From the NCBI GenBank assembly GCA_028023455.1, contig JAQFVV010000999.1:1-64000 (forward strand): 64,000 nt of DNA. The letters run 5' to 3'. The notes beneath the pieces are model-generated. The model had not been told where the DNA came from, searched no databases, and saw only the letters and a list, made by a program, of their open reading frames with translations. The stretch comes from Epiperipatus broadwayi (Eukaryota > Onychophora > Udeonychophora > Euonychophora > Peripatidae). Positions 38,501 through 52,314 of the stretch are shown here, piece by piece; positions within the stretch are counted from its first letter, which is position 1, and every line of letters begins with the position of its first letter. A program made the translations under genes and the position numbers.

Positions 38501-40020
38501 CCTTTTTGGTTTGCCTATTTTGCTTTGGCAGATGCCCAGGTTTTTTTTGGGGTCTGCAACATTTTTTGTTGGAGGTAGACATGGTTCAATTAATTGCATT
38601 ATAGCTTCTGATGTTTTGTTTTTAATTCTTGTTATTTGATTTGGCTGACAATGAGTGATTTTGTTTTTTAATTTTACTGTTTATATTCTTTTCCTGCTGT
38701 TTATCACTACTATACTCAGTTGTCTGATCAGTGCATTGAACTGAGAGTGCTATAAGCATTTGTTTTACTTATTTGTTTGGTGCTTACTCATCAGTTATTG
38801 TTTTTGACTATTAAATCTAGCACACCTGCGTTCTGATTTGTTATTTTGTCACTTTCTTTTTGGCAGTGGTTCTTGTTTGTGTTTTCTTGTGTTTTTATCT
38901 CCATTATAAATATTCTCATTGGTTGTACCTGTCGTATGAGATTGATTTTTATTTGTCCGATTATTAATATATTTGTTATTGTTGCAAAATGGCCTCGATC
39001 TCCACATATAAAACATTGTGGTCTTAGTCCTCTTTTATACAGATTTAAAATTGTGTCCTAATCAATAATTTGAGTTGGCATATTCTCTAGAATTACATAA
39101 TCATTGAATTTAATTTTATAGCTAAAACTATTACTCCAGACTTGGGTTGATGTACTGTTTAGATATATGGGCTTTAAGTATATATTTTTTCCGAATGTTT
39201 GCATCATATTTTAAAAATCTTGGATAGTAAGGTCAAAGTGTGATTTTAATGGTGCCCGTTGTATAATTTTTAGTGTTTTGATTGACAATAATTAATGCAT
39301 AGTTTCCTAAAGGGTTTCGATCTGTGTTTGAAACATATCTTTTTGAAATTCCTAAAAATTTTGATTGCTAAATATTGTGAGTTTGGGTGCTCCCCAATGT
39401 TTGAGACTGTTTCCCAACTCGTGTTTGGTGTTACCACTTCATACAATAATTCCATTGGAAATTTGTACTTCGTGAGGTTTTTGTCTATGGCAGCAATAAC
39501 TATTGACCTCCTTGAGAAGAATTTCTGAAAGTGTTAAAAAGTTTGTTTCATATGGTGTTATTAAAACCGATGCTAATTATTTTTAATTTTTCTTGGGTCC
39601 AAGTAGTTAATGGTGCTTCAGAATTTTAATCATTTTCCAGATTTAAATTATTAGTATAGCAATTACTTGCATTTATAAATCTAGAAATTTTGGCAGAAGT
39701 TGGGTATGATATTATATTTGTTGGTTTGAAGCTGTTTTTTTGCAATTTTAATGTTGCTAGTCATTGTTATTCATTTTTTGTCATTAGACTTGTTATTTTT
39801 TGCTGTGACACTGTTTTTTTTTTTTTTTTTGTTGACTCAACATTTGATTTTGTGAATTAAGCTTTTACCTTGTTATTTCAATAAGAAAATTATTTATAAA
39901 TGTTAAGACTGATGTATTTTCCTTTTTATAAATGTTTTAAATATAGTCTTACTTTTCCTTTAATGTTTCATAAGTTTTAAGCTCAGAGCTGCTACATCTT
40001 ATGGTTGGTTTCGATTGCAC
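35575..40020 (-). mobile_element. LINE L1, 5' portion: ORF1, endonuclease and reverse transcriptase remnants
   Basis: On the minus strand an ORF1 segment (FPMELLYEVVTPNTSW near 39460) is followed by a degraded CCHC zinc knuckle CFICGDRGHFA (39014-38982) whose last Cys is lost. An AP-type endonuclease block YPMILMGDCN follows (GDCN codons 37976-37965, normally GDFN). RT motif A is VVQLN plus AFDRVDI (about 36755-36720), motif B QSISQSSLSGLF (about 36590), and motif C NIDDIIVI (codons near 36456-36448). Many stops and frameshifts occur. The frame is cut at GLC by the hAT-like unit and resumes at 19482. The 5' end abuts the tail array of LINE L2. Confidence 0.75.
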
Positions 40021-40032
40021 AGCAGGACTGCA

Positions 40033-40050
40033 TCATCATCATCATCATCA

Positions 40051-40108
<58 letters not shown>

Positions 40109-40330
40109 TAATATTACTATTATTATTATTATTACTATCACTACCATTACTATTATTACAATTACTACTATTATTATTACTACTATTATTACTATTATTA
40201 CTATGACTACTACTATTACTACTACTACTATTATTATTACTACTATTATGATTACTACTACTACTACTATTATTATTACTTCTACTACTACTACTATTAT
40301 TACTTCTACTACTATTATTACTTCTACTAC
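40033..40330 (-). repeat. Trinucleotide array: 3' tail of LINE copy L2
   Basis: About 300 bp of mixed TNN units (ATC, ATT, ACT, TCT) on the + strand. On the minus strand it follows LINE L2's 3' end TTTGCTTTGAAACATAATAG and degenerates from TAG/TAA-rich to a pure AAT run and finally GAT. Open frames across it (Ile/Thr, Asn/Ser or Leu runs) are artefacts. Confidence 0.85.
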
Positions 40331-41310
40331 TATTATGTTTCAAAGCAAAATTTTATTGAGTCTAAAATGTTACAGTCACATCTAGTAATATATTGATTTG
40401 TTACAAATGCAAAACAAATTACAACTATGCATGGAGATCAATTAAGACATTTTTTCAGCACATAAGACTTTTTCATTTCTGCATACTTTTTACTTGTTTT
40501 TAAATTTGGTATTTTATTTAGTTCAGTTTATGCTTGCATCTCTTTAAAGTTGAAGGTTGCTGATGTTGAAAATGTCACCATCTATCACATTGGACAATAT
40601 TTCATAGTCTGGATCTTCATTTCATGTGTGACAATGTGGCTGCAAACAAATCTGGTTGAGATATGATGCTGTCTTTTTTTCTTAACAGTTCAAGTTTTAT
40701 TGAGTATGATAACTGGTTGGCATCAAGCATAAGCAAGAGCAAAAGTGCATCTGGTACACCAGTAGGAATAAAGGTTGTATGCTGCTGCATGAATAGCAGG
40801 GATGTTGCCTTTTTTAAATGTATTTATTATTTCATCAAATGAAGTGTTAGCCTTTCTGTATGTGGTAAACATTGTGTGATGTATTGTTTCTAGTGCAGTG
40901 CAGGAATGAAGGAAATAATCTTGTGTCTCTTCTTCTCTATGACATAGACCACAGAGGCACTTTATATTTGTATAGAATCTACAAAATCCTGAGATGTGTT
41001 GTGAGTAGAGCATTAATGTTAAATTTAAGTAGAAAATCAAATAATTTTGGTTCTAGTGACCACTTTCTGAATTGTTGCAGTAGTTTCCTGTTTTCTATTC
41101 CAAGAGGTGGTGGATATAGATTAGCTCTCTGGTTTGTGTATAATATATTATAAATGTTCCACTATATATACTTGTTGTCATTATTGAGTGATATTTTTTT
41201 GGATATTGGCTTGAGTTCTTCAATTAGTGTGGAAATATACCCATATGAAAGGGGTGGTCTGTCTATGGGTATTATATTGATCACACAATCCAGGTCTGGA
41301 AATCTTTTTA

Positions 41311-41418
41311 TGGTGGCTGTTAATATATATATACTGATTTCTGTGTGTAAAATACATTGATTTATGGTGGCTGTTAATATATATATACTGATTTCTGTGT
41401 GTAAAATACATTGATTTA
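41311..41418. repeat. 54-bp tandem duplication inside LINE L2
   Basis: Two identical 54-bp units start TGGTGGCTGTTAATATATAT, at 41311 and 41365. The length is a multiple of three, so the reading frame is not shifted. Confidence 0.9.
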
Positions 41419-43599
41419 TGGAGTCTGAGTCCATTGTTGTGTGGCAGTCTGCTCAGATTTTTTAAAGAGATCACTACTTTTTCTCTTCCATATTAGTTTG
41501 TTACAGATTGATGAGATTTTAGGTATGAATGTTTTTGCAAATTTGATTTTAGGTGTGTAGTATGTAATTTTTATAATAATAAGTTGACTATATATTGCTA
41601 CATTCGTGTATATTGACAGGTATGACTATTCAAGTGAGGCTGTGATATATTTTCAGCATACTTCTTAAAATTATTTTGAATATTTTGCCTCATTTCATTG
41701 GTGCCAAGATAGAATGGAAAACCAAGGAAACCAGACAGTTTACAATTAAATATCTCTGTACAGTGCTTGCCTGTGTATATTGATTACATAACAGTTTTAT
41801 TTTGTGTTAATTTTTAAATTAAAATTTGAGGTACTAATTCTTGTCTTGTAGTATGGCGAGATTATTTTTAGAGGGGAGGAAACTGGTTATATCTTCCAAA
41901 TAGGCTATGAATGATATATTTAAAGCAGTGTTTGGGATTTGAATGTCTTTTATTTGTTTTTGTATCTCTATTAATAAAGGATTTATATATACTGTGAAGA
42001 GCAAAGCACTGAGGGGTGATCCTTGTGGGATGGATTGTTTCAGTCTTAAAGCTAGTATTTTTTTCCCATTCAGGGTGATGTGAATTTCATGGCTGAGTAG
42101 TAGATTGGCTATTATATTCAGTAGGGATGGAAATGTTTTTTTTTCAGCATATGTAATAATTTAGCAATAGTCAGAGTCAAAAGCTGCCTCAATGTCTAGC
42201 TGAACTATAATTGGTGCGTATTTCTTTTCTTTTTTTTTACTGCTATGAGAAGTGTCTTGTACATTAGGACACTCTAACCAATGGATGATCCTTTTTTGGC
42301 ATATTTTTCTGATAACATAGGGAGTATGTGCTGTTCTATTTTCTCCATTATTATGCTTTCAAGAATTTTTATTCCTAAAGGTCCCATTGAAATTGGTTAT
42401 AGATTAGATAAAAATGATATTGCTGTTGTTTTTTGTTAAATGAAACCATTACAATTGGATATAGACTTTGTATGTTGTAATTTCTTTGGGATATGTTATT
42501 GGCAAGATTACATAGGTATTTGGTTGTGAAGTGGCTGAGATGTTTGAACACAAATTTGGGAATTTCTTGTGATCTTTGGTGACCTGTGTTTGTTATTGTT
42601 GCAAGTTGAAATACAATGTCACTTGTTGTTATTGGTGTGTCTGTTTCAGGATCACCAAATATGTCTTCATTTGGTATGTAAGTTGATTTTTTTTAAATGT
42701 TGATAAATTTGTTTTATCATGTTATGTCCAGCTGTTATAGTGCCCTCTATTTCAAGTGCCATAGGCACTCACGACTGTGGATCCCAATGCCCACCATATG
42801 TATGTCCTGGTCCAGGGCTGTTGTTGTGTAACATATTTTTTTTTCTTTTTTCTTGCTACATATTGCTTTAGTGTGTTGCATGTACTGTTGAACATTTCTG
42901 TAAGTTTTGTAATTTGTGTTTGATTATCTGTAGTTGGTCTGAAAATGGTTATTCTTTTATGTAGTTCATCTGAAAAAGCTAATAATCTGGTGGGGGTGTT
43001 GAATTGCAAGTAATATGATTGATGTTGAAAGAAAGTATATTGGTTAATGTTATATACTTTGTACTGGATTGAGTGACATGTTTTGAAGTTTTTGGAGCAT
43101 TATATATGTTTCTGAATATAGTATTTCAGTTGTTTGTGCTGGTAGAAGTATTTACATATTCTTTACAAGGGCTATTGCTGTATGCTGTATTTTTTTAGGT
43201 TGAGAGAGATAAACTGGCCTGCATGATGTGAGATTATAGATGCGCAGAGTTCAAGGTTAAAATAATGATGTAACATTGGTGTCAAATCTATAAATGACTT
43301 ATATTTATTGTTATTAAATGATATTGAGTTTGATGGGAGAAAACCATCCGCCCTCATAAGTGGAAATTGTTATTTGATGAATCCATTTATTGACAAAAGT
43401 TTGATAGGTGATGTTGAAATCTCCCAGGAGTATTATAGGATTTGGTGTTGCTATAAGCATCAAATTTATTGTTATTATTCTGGAGATGATGACAGGACCT
43501 GGTGGTATATAGACAAATACTAGGTAAAGTGTGATATTTTTATGATGGAGTGTTATTGTTATAAGATTAAGAAATATCGATACATTGTTTTTATAACTA

Positions 43600-43826
<227 letters not shown>

Positions 43827-45177
43827 ATTGAAAGGGCAATTCGGGGATACAATTATACCTGTGCCACCTGATAGTGATGATGATTCTCTTAAGCATGCAC
43901 TTGGCTGACTAAATATTTTGATGGATCAATTTGAGAGCTGCTGTATATTTTTGTTTTCAATAGATCCAGTATGTGTGTTTGTATTGTATGGAACCATTTT
44001 TTGAGTTGAAAAAGTTTTTTGGTTGCATTTAAACCTCTAATGTTGAGAGATCCAATTTTTATCTTCATGTTTATACAGGGTGTTGATGTTTATTTATTTT
44101 TGAATTCTAAAGATTTTTGATTAAATTGCAGTAGATGAATGCTGATGCATATTTAAGATTTTGTAGGATTTATCAGTTTTTCTTTCATTTAATATTGGTT
44201 CAGACTCTATATAGGCGATTTGAGTTGACACTGGACGTTTGGTATTGGCTTAAATCCATTTCTATTTCATCATTTTCTAGGTTATATATGTCTGATGAGT
44301 TGTGCTTTTGGTCTTTTTTTTTTTTTTTTTTTGCTTTTTGGGATTTGTGGTTGTCGTCTACCTAGCTTTCTTTTTCCGTCTGGTGTAAGGGGTTCTATTA
44401 CATCCATTATATTTGATGCAGTTTTGTTTATTATTGCAGTTTGTTTTAATATTGGCATCCTTACATTATCTAGATTTGTATTTTCATTATATAGCTGTGT
44501 GTGTGTATTTTTTTTGTTGAATTTTAATTGGTACAACTTTTGTTTTAGTGAGATGCCGATCCTGTGATGCAATTTCTGTGTTTTGTGTTGTGGTTTCCGT
44601 ATAGTTATTTTCGTTTGAATGTAGGGTGTCTATGTTAGTTCTTTTGGTTGATCTTTCAGATAGGCAATTCTGTTCGGCTATCATTTTTGTTTGAATCTAT
44701 TTTTCCGGTTTCTATTATTGTGTTGCCAATGGATGTAGTTTATTAGAAATTTTATTTACATCGTCAGTGGATTGTTCTGGGGAGAGGAGTTTGACTTTTC
44801 ACAGTGATTGACTTTTGTGTTATCACCCTGAGTTGCTAGGTGATGACCTCGCTGTCACAGCCTAAACACTGTGGCTTAAAACCTCTTTATGTGTAGAGAC
44901 AGTGTTGCTACTTGATCGGTAATTTGTGTTTGCATTGTGGATGCATATATGTATTTATGAAGTTTTATTTGAAATTCAAAACGATTACTGCATATAGGTA
45001 TTAATGTGTCTTTTAAATATATAGGCTGTAGAGCAATAACTTTTCCAAACGGGTTCATCATTTTTTGAAATTCCTGTAAGTTGTATTTTAGATAGGTATT
45101 TTTTTAGCACTCCAGTTATAATATTTTGCCGGTTTTCATTTATAATTATGAGTGCTAAAATAGTGGATTGAAAACGT

Positions 45178-45230
45178 TACTACTATTACTACTACTATTT
45201 TTATTACTACTGCTACTACTATAATTTAAG
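45178..45230. repeat. TAC/TAA-type trinucleotide tract at the 5' border of LINE L2
   Basis: Imperfect TAC/TAT/TTA triplets immediately upstream (minus-strand sense) of LINE L2. It may be the decayed tail of a third LINE copy that served as insertion site for L2. Confidence 0.5.
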
Positions 45231-45317
45231 AAAGAATCCTAGCACAAGTTTATCTTGTTTGGAGTATTTCCCTTTTTTATATGTAATGTTTGATTAATAA
45301 TATTTGATTAATAAAAT

Positions 45318-45330
45318 AATAATAATAATA

Positions 45331-45426
<96 letters not shown>
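45318..45426. repeat. (ATT)n microsatellite, about 110 bp
   Basis: AAT triplets turning into an uninterrupted ATT run. Ile-repeat open frames across it are artefacts. Confidence 0.97.
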
Positions 45427-45429
45427 GTC

Positions 45430-46444
45430 GTTGTTATTTCCTTTGTTTTTCTTGTTGTGTTGGCATGTTCGATTGTTAGTTCCATGTTGGTGTTGTCATG
45501 CAGTGTTGTTGTTATAATAATAATAATTCTTTGTTGAAATCGAATTATAGATTGCGCAGTGAATTAACATATACACATACATTAGCAGTAAAAAACACAA
45601 TATGAAATAACTTATTAATATTTACATATATTAGGTGTATTTATATACAAATTAATAATTTTCATACAATCTCAAGAAATTATATTTATTTAAAATAAGA
45701 CATTAATAAGTACAGATATGCTGAGATTGAAAGCATCCCCATAATGTAAGTAAGAATTTAACATAGTTATTTTATTCAATCAATTTTTCACTTTATATAA
45801 AAAGTTTGTCTTATCAAACACTTTTGAAACAAACTATATTGTGAAAATGTAGTTAAACTTAACACCAGACATTCTGTTTTAAGAAAATCCTATCTGAAAA
45901 GCTGGAAATCTGATGAAAATAGTTAGCACATGTTTTGTGAGCATTTTAAGAGTATTTAGGTAAGTGTATCAAAGTGAAATAAGCTTATAGACACCTTTCT
46001 TAAAAAAATAAGCATATATTAGAATGTAATTTAAATTGCTTAATAGTAAGAAACCTGTCAGAATCAAAAAGGCTGTAATTATTTCATTATAAAAGATTTC
46101 AACAAATTTCTGAGAAATCTGAGAACCATTGTGACAACACTTAAATTGCTATAACTTTGTCAATTTTTTTAGTAATAGGGTACAACAGATCGAAATTTGC
46201 ACAAGTTTTTGAAAATCTTATCACTGGACAATCTTGTTAATATGATTTCCACTTGGATAAAATAAAAATGAATATACCATATAAAATATAAATGAATATA
46301 TCCGATTATTATATTTCTAAATACGTTATTGTTATAGTATTTATAAATATATTATATTCATTATTATTTTTAAAGATGAATGAAAGTGTTAATGTATAAT
46401 CATTTAACAATGAAGGATATGTTTTGATGTATTTCATAATTTAG
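45430..46444. other. End of intron 2, no other feature
   Basis: AT-rich intronic DNA ending in the acceptor TTCATAATTTAG just before 46445. No repeats were recognised. Confidence 0.6.
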
Positions 46445-46593
46445 GTGGACCTGCCAGTAATTATCTTTATGGTCATAAATTACCACTTATTCCACAGTAC
46501 ATTTGCAATTTGGTGGGAAAATTTACAAATATTGAAATTGGAGAACGATTCTGTGCCGGATTCCTTGGTCAATATGGGAAAAGTAGCTGTCCA
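46445..46593 (+). CDS. Serine protease (S1), exon before the catalytic serine
   Basis: Two bases complete a split Gly codon, then 49 codons read GPASNYLYGHKLP, an IPQYICNLVG block, IGERFCAGFLG and KSSCP. The Cys of YIC and of FCAG form the expected C168-C182 bridge, and the Cys of SSCP is C191. The residue at the base of the S1 pocket (position 189, six before the catalytic Ser) reads Ser, as in chymotrypsin-type enzymes, not the Asp of trypsins. The acceptor AG is at 46443-46444, the donor GTAAGT at 46594-46599, ending in phase 0. It reads straight into GDSGSP of the next exon. Confidence 0.93.
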
Positions 46594-47050
46594 GTAAGTA
46601 CACACCACGTGTAATGATTCTCATAATATAAATTTTTTTCTTGGGTTTTCTTTTTCTAACTATATCAGTAATTGGTTAAAAATATTACACAACCAACTTT
46701 TAACATAATATTTAAATACAAGTATATTGCCCACTAAACTCAATACAATTACTAAAGATTGGATCTCAGATTTTGAATGTCTGAGGTCAAATCTTTTCTA
46801 ATTGCACTGGGTTCATTGTGGACAATATTTTTGTATTTAAATATTACATATTCAAACTGTATTCTTCCAATTTCTCTCAATGTATTTATTTAAATGGACA
46901 TATTAACATCATATATGTAAAAAGTTAGCACGAATTAGTCCATATGTGTATGATAATATTCACATCAAGAGCTTTGAGCATTCCATCATCAGACTTTGTT
47001 ATAAGTATGGTTGAATATGGAAAAGATTGAAGCTTATCGATTAAAGTTAA
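46594..47050. other. Intron 3, first part
   Basis: AT-rich. On the minus strand at 46992-46940 a CTGATGA box is followed by GGAATGCTCAAAGC and no intact GAAA, a possible degenerate hammerhead-like relic. Otherwise nothing was recognised. Confidence 0.4.
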
Positions 47051-49200
47051 AGATTTGTTATCTTAATATAAATTGAATTATATATATATTAATAAATGGA
47101 TAAATTGAGACAAATGGAAAAAGGAAAATTTGGTTTAATATGTGAAAATGAATTTAAAAGAATTGTTCAGGATGGGAACTATATTAATAGCTCTGATGAG
47201 TGTTGGAATAGAATTAAAGAGGGATTCTTGAAAATAGCAAAAAATGAAATAGGTATTATTCGGGTGAGAAAAGCTAAAAGACCTTGGATGACTGAAGGTA
47301 TGTTGGAAAAGATGGAAGTGCAGAGATGGTGGAAGAATGTAAATACTGAGGAAGGGCAAAAGGAATATAGGAAATTTAATAATGAATTAAGAAGAGAAAC
47401 AGATTTAGCAAAAGAAAAGTGGTTGGAGCAAGAATGTAAAGAGATAGAAAGGTTTCAACAAATGAAAAGATATGATCTAGCATTTGATAGAATACAAAGT
47501 ATTTCTTGGGAGAAAAACACATGGGTAGGAAGTGAGATTGCAGATAAGAATGGAAGAAGGTTAACCGATAGTAATGATATATTAAAAAGATGGGAAGAAT
47601 ATATTCGATATCTGTTTAGTAGAGGAAATAATTTAATTAGTTATGAACTTGAAAATGAAGATGTTGCAATGGATGATAGAGGTATGGACATACTTCCAGA
47701 TGAAGTAAGAAAGGCAATCACACAAACGAAGAATGATAAGGCTATTGGATTTGATGCAGTACCTATAGAATTTTTGAGAGAAATGGGAGAATTTACTATG
47801 AAGGAAATAGTTGGACTTTGCAATTTGATATATAATAGTGGAGTTTGGCCTGAAGATTTTTTAAGACCTATAGTGATTCCAATTGCTAAAAAGAAGAAAG
47901 CTGTTAAATGTGAAGAGTATAGGACAATAAGTGTATTGTCTCATGTTTCTAAGGTGTTATTGAGGATTTTAACTCAAAGGATTTATGGGAAGGTTGACTA
48001 TTATATTGCTGAAGAACAGTTTGGTTTTCGGAAAGGGAAAAGCACAAGAGATGCTATTGGTATTGTTGGGACAATTGCAGAAAGATATATTGAAAGAGAT
48101 AAAGGAATTGGTATATGTTTTGTAGATTTAGAAAAGGCATTTGATAGAGTAAGCTGGAATAAACTGATGTCTATCTTAAGAGATAAAGAAGTATTCTGTA
48201 AAGAAAGACGATTGATATGGAATATGTATAATGGGCAAAGAATAAGAGTTAGATTTGGATGTAATGAGACGGATGAAGTGAATATAGAAAGTGGAGTTAG
48301 GCAAGGATGTATAGTATGTCACTTGTTTTGTTTAATATTTATTTAAAAGAAATGATAAATAATTATTTGGACTGTGGATGAGCAAATGTTGGAGGGAGAG
48401 TAATAAAGTGTATAAGATTTGCAGATGATATGGCTCTTATTGCTGAGGAAGAAAAGGATCTTCAGAATATGTTGAATAAATTGGAAGAAGGATGTATGAC
48501 ATATGGAATGAAGATTAATATTGAAAAGACTAAGTGTTTATGGATAGGGAGAGATGCAAAAAGACTGCAAATTGGAATCCATGATGATATGGTGCAGCAG
48601 GTGAAGGGATTTAAATATTTGGGTTGTTGATTGAGTGAGGATGGAAGAAGTGAAGATGAAGTTAAAAGAAGAATAGCATTGGCAAAGGTGACATTTGTAA
48701 AAAGAAAGAAGATATTCTGTGGACCTATGGAAAGAGAATTAAGGAAAAGATTAATTAAATGTTATGTGTGGAATGTATTAATGTATGGTTGTGAGACATC
48801 GGCATTGAGTAATAGAATTAAGAAACGACTGGAAGCTTTTGAGATGTGGACATGGAGAAAAATGGAAAAAATCAGTTGGGTGAATAAAATAACAAATGAA
48901 GAAGTTTTGAAAAGAGTTAATGAGGAAAGAAGATTGATTGAAAGTATCAAAGAGAGAAAGAGAAACTGGATTGGACATATACTAAGAAAAGATTATAGTT
49001 TAATGAAAGATGTTTTGGAAGGAATGGTGAGTGGAAATAAAAAGAAAGGACGGAAGAGATTGACATTATACGAGATGGAAGGGGTTATGTGGAATTGAGG
49101 AAGTGGGCAAGGAAAAGAATGGAATGGAAGAATGGATGAACTGATGTAGTGACTACTCTTTGGACCTGTCTATTGGACAGATTACTATTGATGATGATAT
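47051..49200 (+). mobile_element. RTE-like LINE, 5'-truncated reverse transcriptase copy
   Basis: A 416-codon open frame (47096-48346) carries NDKAIGFDAVPIEF, EEYRTISVLSHVSKV, EQFGFRKGKSTRDAI and the motif A block CFVDLEKAFDRVSW, then SGVRQGC. A frameshift near 48330 and a TGA at 48379 separate it from FADDMALIAEE (FADD codons 48418-48429). Downstream are MKINIEKTKCLWIG, VKGFKYLGC, an in-frame TGA (48628), LMYGCETSAL, RLEAFEMWTWRKM and NWIGHILRKD, with a further stop at 49096. It ends near ATTGATGATGATATATTA (49184), the short TGA-type tail of RTE elements. The AP endonuclease is missing. The few lesions suggest a fairly recent copy. Confidence 0.85.
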
Positions 49201-49245
49201 ATTAATCAATGTCTGTATTCCAATTATAATAAAATATATATAATT

Positions 49246-49482
49246 ATTCAAAACAATACAATAATTAATACAGTAAAAATATTTTAAAAAACAAACACAT
49301 ACCACAATTTAATAGAAGTTATTTAAACTATCTATGACATAGATAGTTGAAAGTACCACAATTTAATAGAAGTACTTTCATCTATCTCTGTCATAGATAG
49401 TTGAAAGAACTTCTATTAAATGGTGGTATATATTGGTTTTTTAAATTTTTTTACTGTATTAATTATTGTATTGTTTTGAATA
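49246..49482. repeat. Palindrome with internal CTATCTATGACATAGATAG hairpins
   Basis: ATTCAAAACAATACAATAAT (49246) is inverted at about 49463-49482, and CAATTTAATAGAAGTT at about 49405-49420. The centre contains two copies of ATAGATAGTTGAAAG and a short tandem copy of ACCACAATTTAATAGAAGT. It lies directly behind the RTE-like LINE and resembles a foldback MITE. Confidence 0.75.
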
Positions 49483-49607
49483 TATATATATTATGTGTGT
49501 GTGTTGTACCCGATGCTTCCGCCGAATGAAGTATACTTACATGTATGTATGTTAGGCTGGTTTCAAACTCCATAATACTTTTATAATCTTATAAATGTTA
49601 CGTGAAT

Positions 49608-49820
49608 GAACCGGCACGTTCAAGCAAAATGGGAGATATTATTGAAATTTTAAACTGGATTGCAAGAGATTGTAAAAGACCCAGAAAATGGCCGCATGTC
49701 AGATGGATGGACGAAATAAGAAAGTGTGTAGGGGTGTCGTGGAGAAGAGAAGCTAAAGATTGGAGAAGATGGATTAAACTTGGAGGAACCTTAATCCTGC
49801 AGTGGATTGATAATGGTTGA
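49608..49820 (+). mobile_element. RTE-like LINE, C-terminal fragment
   Basis: One open frame reads EILNWIARDCKRPRKW, PHVRWMDEIRKCVGVSW and LQWIDNG before a stop at 49818. It matches the C-terminus of the fragment at 29628-30552 with few changes, so both derive from one family that differs from the copy at 47051. Only the last ~70 codons are present, as expected from 5' truncation. Confidence 0.7.
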
Positions 49821-49834
49821 AGATTATTTAGTGG

Positions 49835-50394
49835 CAATATTTTATATAAGTTATTTATTTTATCTTCCTTCTATTATATGAATCCAACTAAACTTTTTAA
49901 TCACCAAATAATAAAATCTTTTCTTTTAAATTATTTTTCCAATTGATTTGTTTACTTTAAAAGTTTGGTTTCTGATAATTCTGAATATTATTTTAAAGCA
50001 ATTTAAATTCAAATACGAATGTCCATCTTTTTTTATGAAGAAGAAAATTAGCTTTTGTTTTACAAATGCATTATCTTAGAAAGCAGAACACAATATAACA
50101 ATTAATACTAGTTTTAGATAGGGAGTATTTTTTTAATATATGAATCATGTCATTTTTCATTGTTGAGCTGACATAATATATATAGTAGGGATTAAAACAA
50201 TAATTTGTTAACATTTTAAATTTCGTTTCCACAGTTGGTTTATATGTGATTAGATTTCAATTTGGTCATTGTTTTGTGAGGTTTATGTAGACGTTTTCGA
50301 TATTGTTTTACCTCATGAGGTTATTATTTGCAGAGTGAAATGTAGTTTAACAAAAATACCTTGTTGTGAAGCACATATAGTGAGGGAAAAATAA
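49835..50394. other. Intron 3, AT-rich, degenerate hammerhead-like motif
   Basis: Mostly featureless. On the minus strand 50319-50290 reads CTCATGA, GGTA, loop, TATC, GAAAACGTC. This follows the hammerhead order with one change in the first box and one extra A after GAAA. No stem I is evident. Confidence 0.35.
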
Positions 50395-52314
50395 AATGTT
50401 TTAAATAAAGCAAAACCACATAAACTAATTTATCAATTAATGAAAGAAAAGCTTTGTTTGCATTCAAATAATGACAAATCTATTACTATCTTTCCAGCAG
50501 ATAATGGTAAAACTACAGTAATTTTAAATAGGGATGATTATTGTAAGAAAATACATAAATGATAATATTTATAAGAAAATTTATAGAGATCCTTTGACTT
50601 ATCTTGAAAAGAAAATGAAGGCATTAATTGGGTCTACTGTTCTAGATTTAGAAACAAAAATCGAGCTTATTCCCAAGCAAAAATCTTTTTATCCAAAATT
50701 TTATTGTTTACCAAAAATACATTAACCAGATATTCCATTGAGACCAATGGTTCACCCACACAGACATTAGCTCGTTTTGGGATTCTTTTTACAGCCACAT
50801 TTAACAGAAATATCATATGTTAGATGCCAATCATTTTTTTGAACTTATCCAGGATATTAAACTGACTAAGAATGATATAGTTTTGATATTGTTTCACTTT
50901 TTATTAGTGTACCTGTAAATGAAGCTACTCAAGTTTTAAAAAAATATTCAATTAGCCAATTTTGCTGTGTTTTTGATTGAACACTGCGTATTGAATGCCT
51001 TTTTTTGTTTTTGATGGGCAAATGTATAAACATCAGGTTTAGCTATGGGTTCACCAATTTCTCCAGCACTAGCTTTTATTTTTAAGGAGGATTTGGAAAA
51101 TAAAATTTTGACTTAAGCAGTTAAAAAACCATTTATATGGTTGAGGTATGTTGATGATAACTTTGTTGTTTGGCATCATGGTAAGCATGATATTAAAGAC
51201 TTTTTCAATTTTTTAAATTCTTTACACAACAATATCAGATTTACTATGGAAATAAAAAATAATAACCAATTATCATTTTTAGATGTTTCAATTGAAAGAT
51301 GGTTCTATATCTCATGGTATATGAAAATCCAACACACCCTAGGAGATATCTACATTTTTCATCTCATCACCATCCTGCTCAACTATTTTCAGTGACAAAG
51401 ATTGTTGAATAGAACTAAGAGACTTTCTGATGATAGCCATTTTCTCAAAGATAATTCTGCTACTAAAAATGCTTATTGATACAGCATTATTAATAGTGCT
51501 TATACATATAAAAAGAAAAAGAAATTTTGATACATCAGAAATTAAAGTAATTTTGCCATATATAAAAGGAGTAAGTGATAAAATTGGTAACATTTTAAAG
51601 AATAATAATATTCACACAATTTACACTACTTTTAAAAAAATGAAATATTTCCACTTCCTAAAGACAAAATTTCTTTGGAGTGTCATGGTGTGTATGAAAT
51701 TCCATGTAGGATCAGTTCACATACATATATTGGACAGACTACTCATAGAATAAATATTAGAAAGGAATAACACATTTTGGCAGTCAGAGAAAAAAACAAT
51801 TCATCAGCTATTTATTCTCACATAAAATTAACTAATCATGAGATCAATTTTCATAAAACAAATATTCTAGCAAAAATTGAACAATATGACCAGAGTTTGC
51901 TAAAAGAAGCTCTAGAGATTTGTTTAATGTAGGAGGTGTAAACCTCATTTATAAATAAAAATTGTGTCATTTATAAATGGATATGTAGGTGTGGCTGGGG
52001 ATATATAGCTGAATCAAAATGTACATTTGAAAAAAGAACTAAAGAACACTTGCTATTATTAAAACATGTTCAGAAAATCGAAACCAAATTGCATAGTAGA
52101 TAATAATATTTCAGCATATGTTTTTTACTACCATAATAAATCATGCATTTATGGTTTTGACTTCAATTTTAACACTGTAAAAATATTGCAAATTGAAAAA
52201 AATAACAATAAAAGAAAAATAAAGGAAGCTATGCTAATATATAAATATAAACATGACTTAATTAAAAGCAAGCAGCAAATATTAAGCAATTACATCACCC
52301 CGCATGGTTGAGGG
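50395..52314 (+). mobile_element. Penelope-like element, near complete but decayed (RT plus GIY-YIG)
   Basis: Landmarks are in the family order, in shifting frames. They are FPADNGKTTVILNRDDY (50499), FYCLPKIH (50701) with RPMVHP, a YSFDIVSLF-like block (50880), AMGSPISPALAFIF (51042), RYVDDNFVVWHHG (51144; catalytic Asp pair present), RFTMEIKNNNQLSFLDVSIE, RLSDDSHFLKDN, GVYEIPC (51687) and TYIGQT, the GIY-YIG endonuclease core. The C-terminus is KEAMLIYKYKHDLIKSK, ending at the stop 52309-52311. Several stops and frameshifts inactivate it. Presence of GIY-YIG separates it from the endonuclease-lacking Athena/Coprina-type elements. Confidence 0.85.
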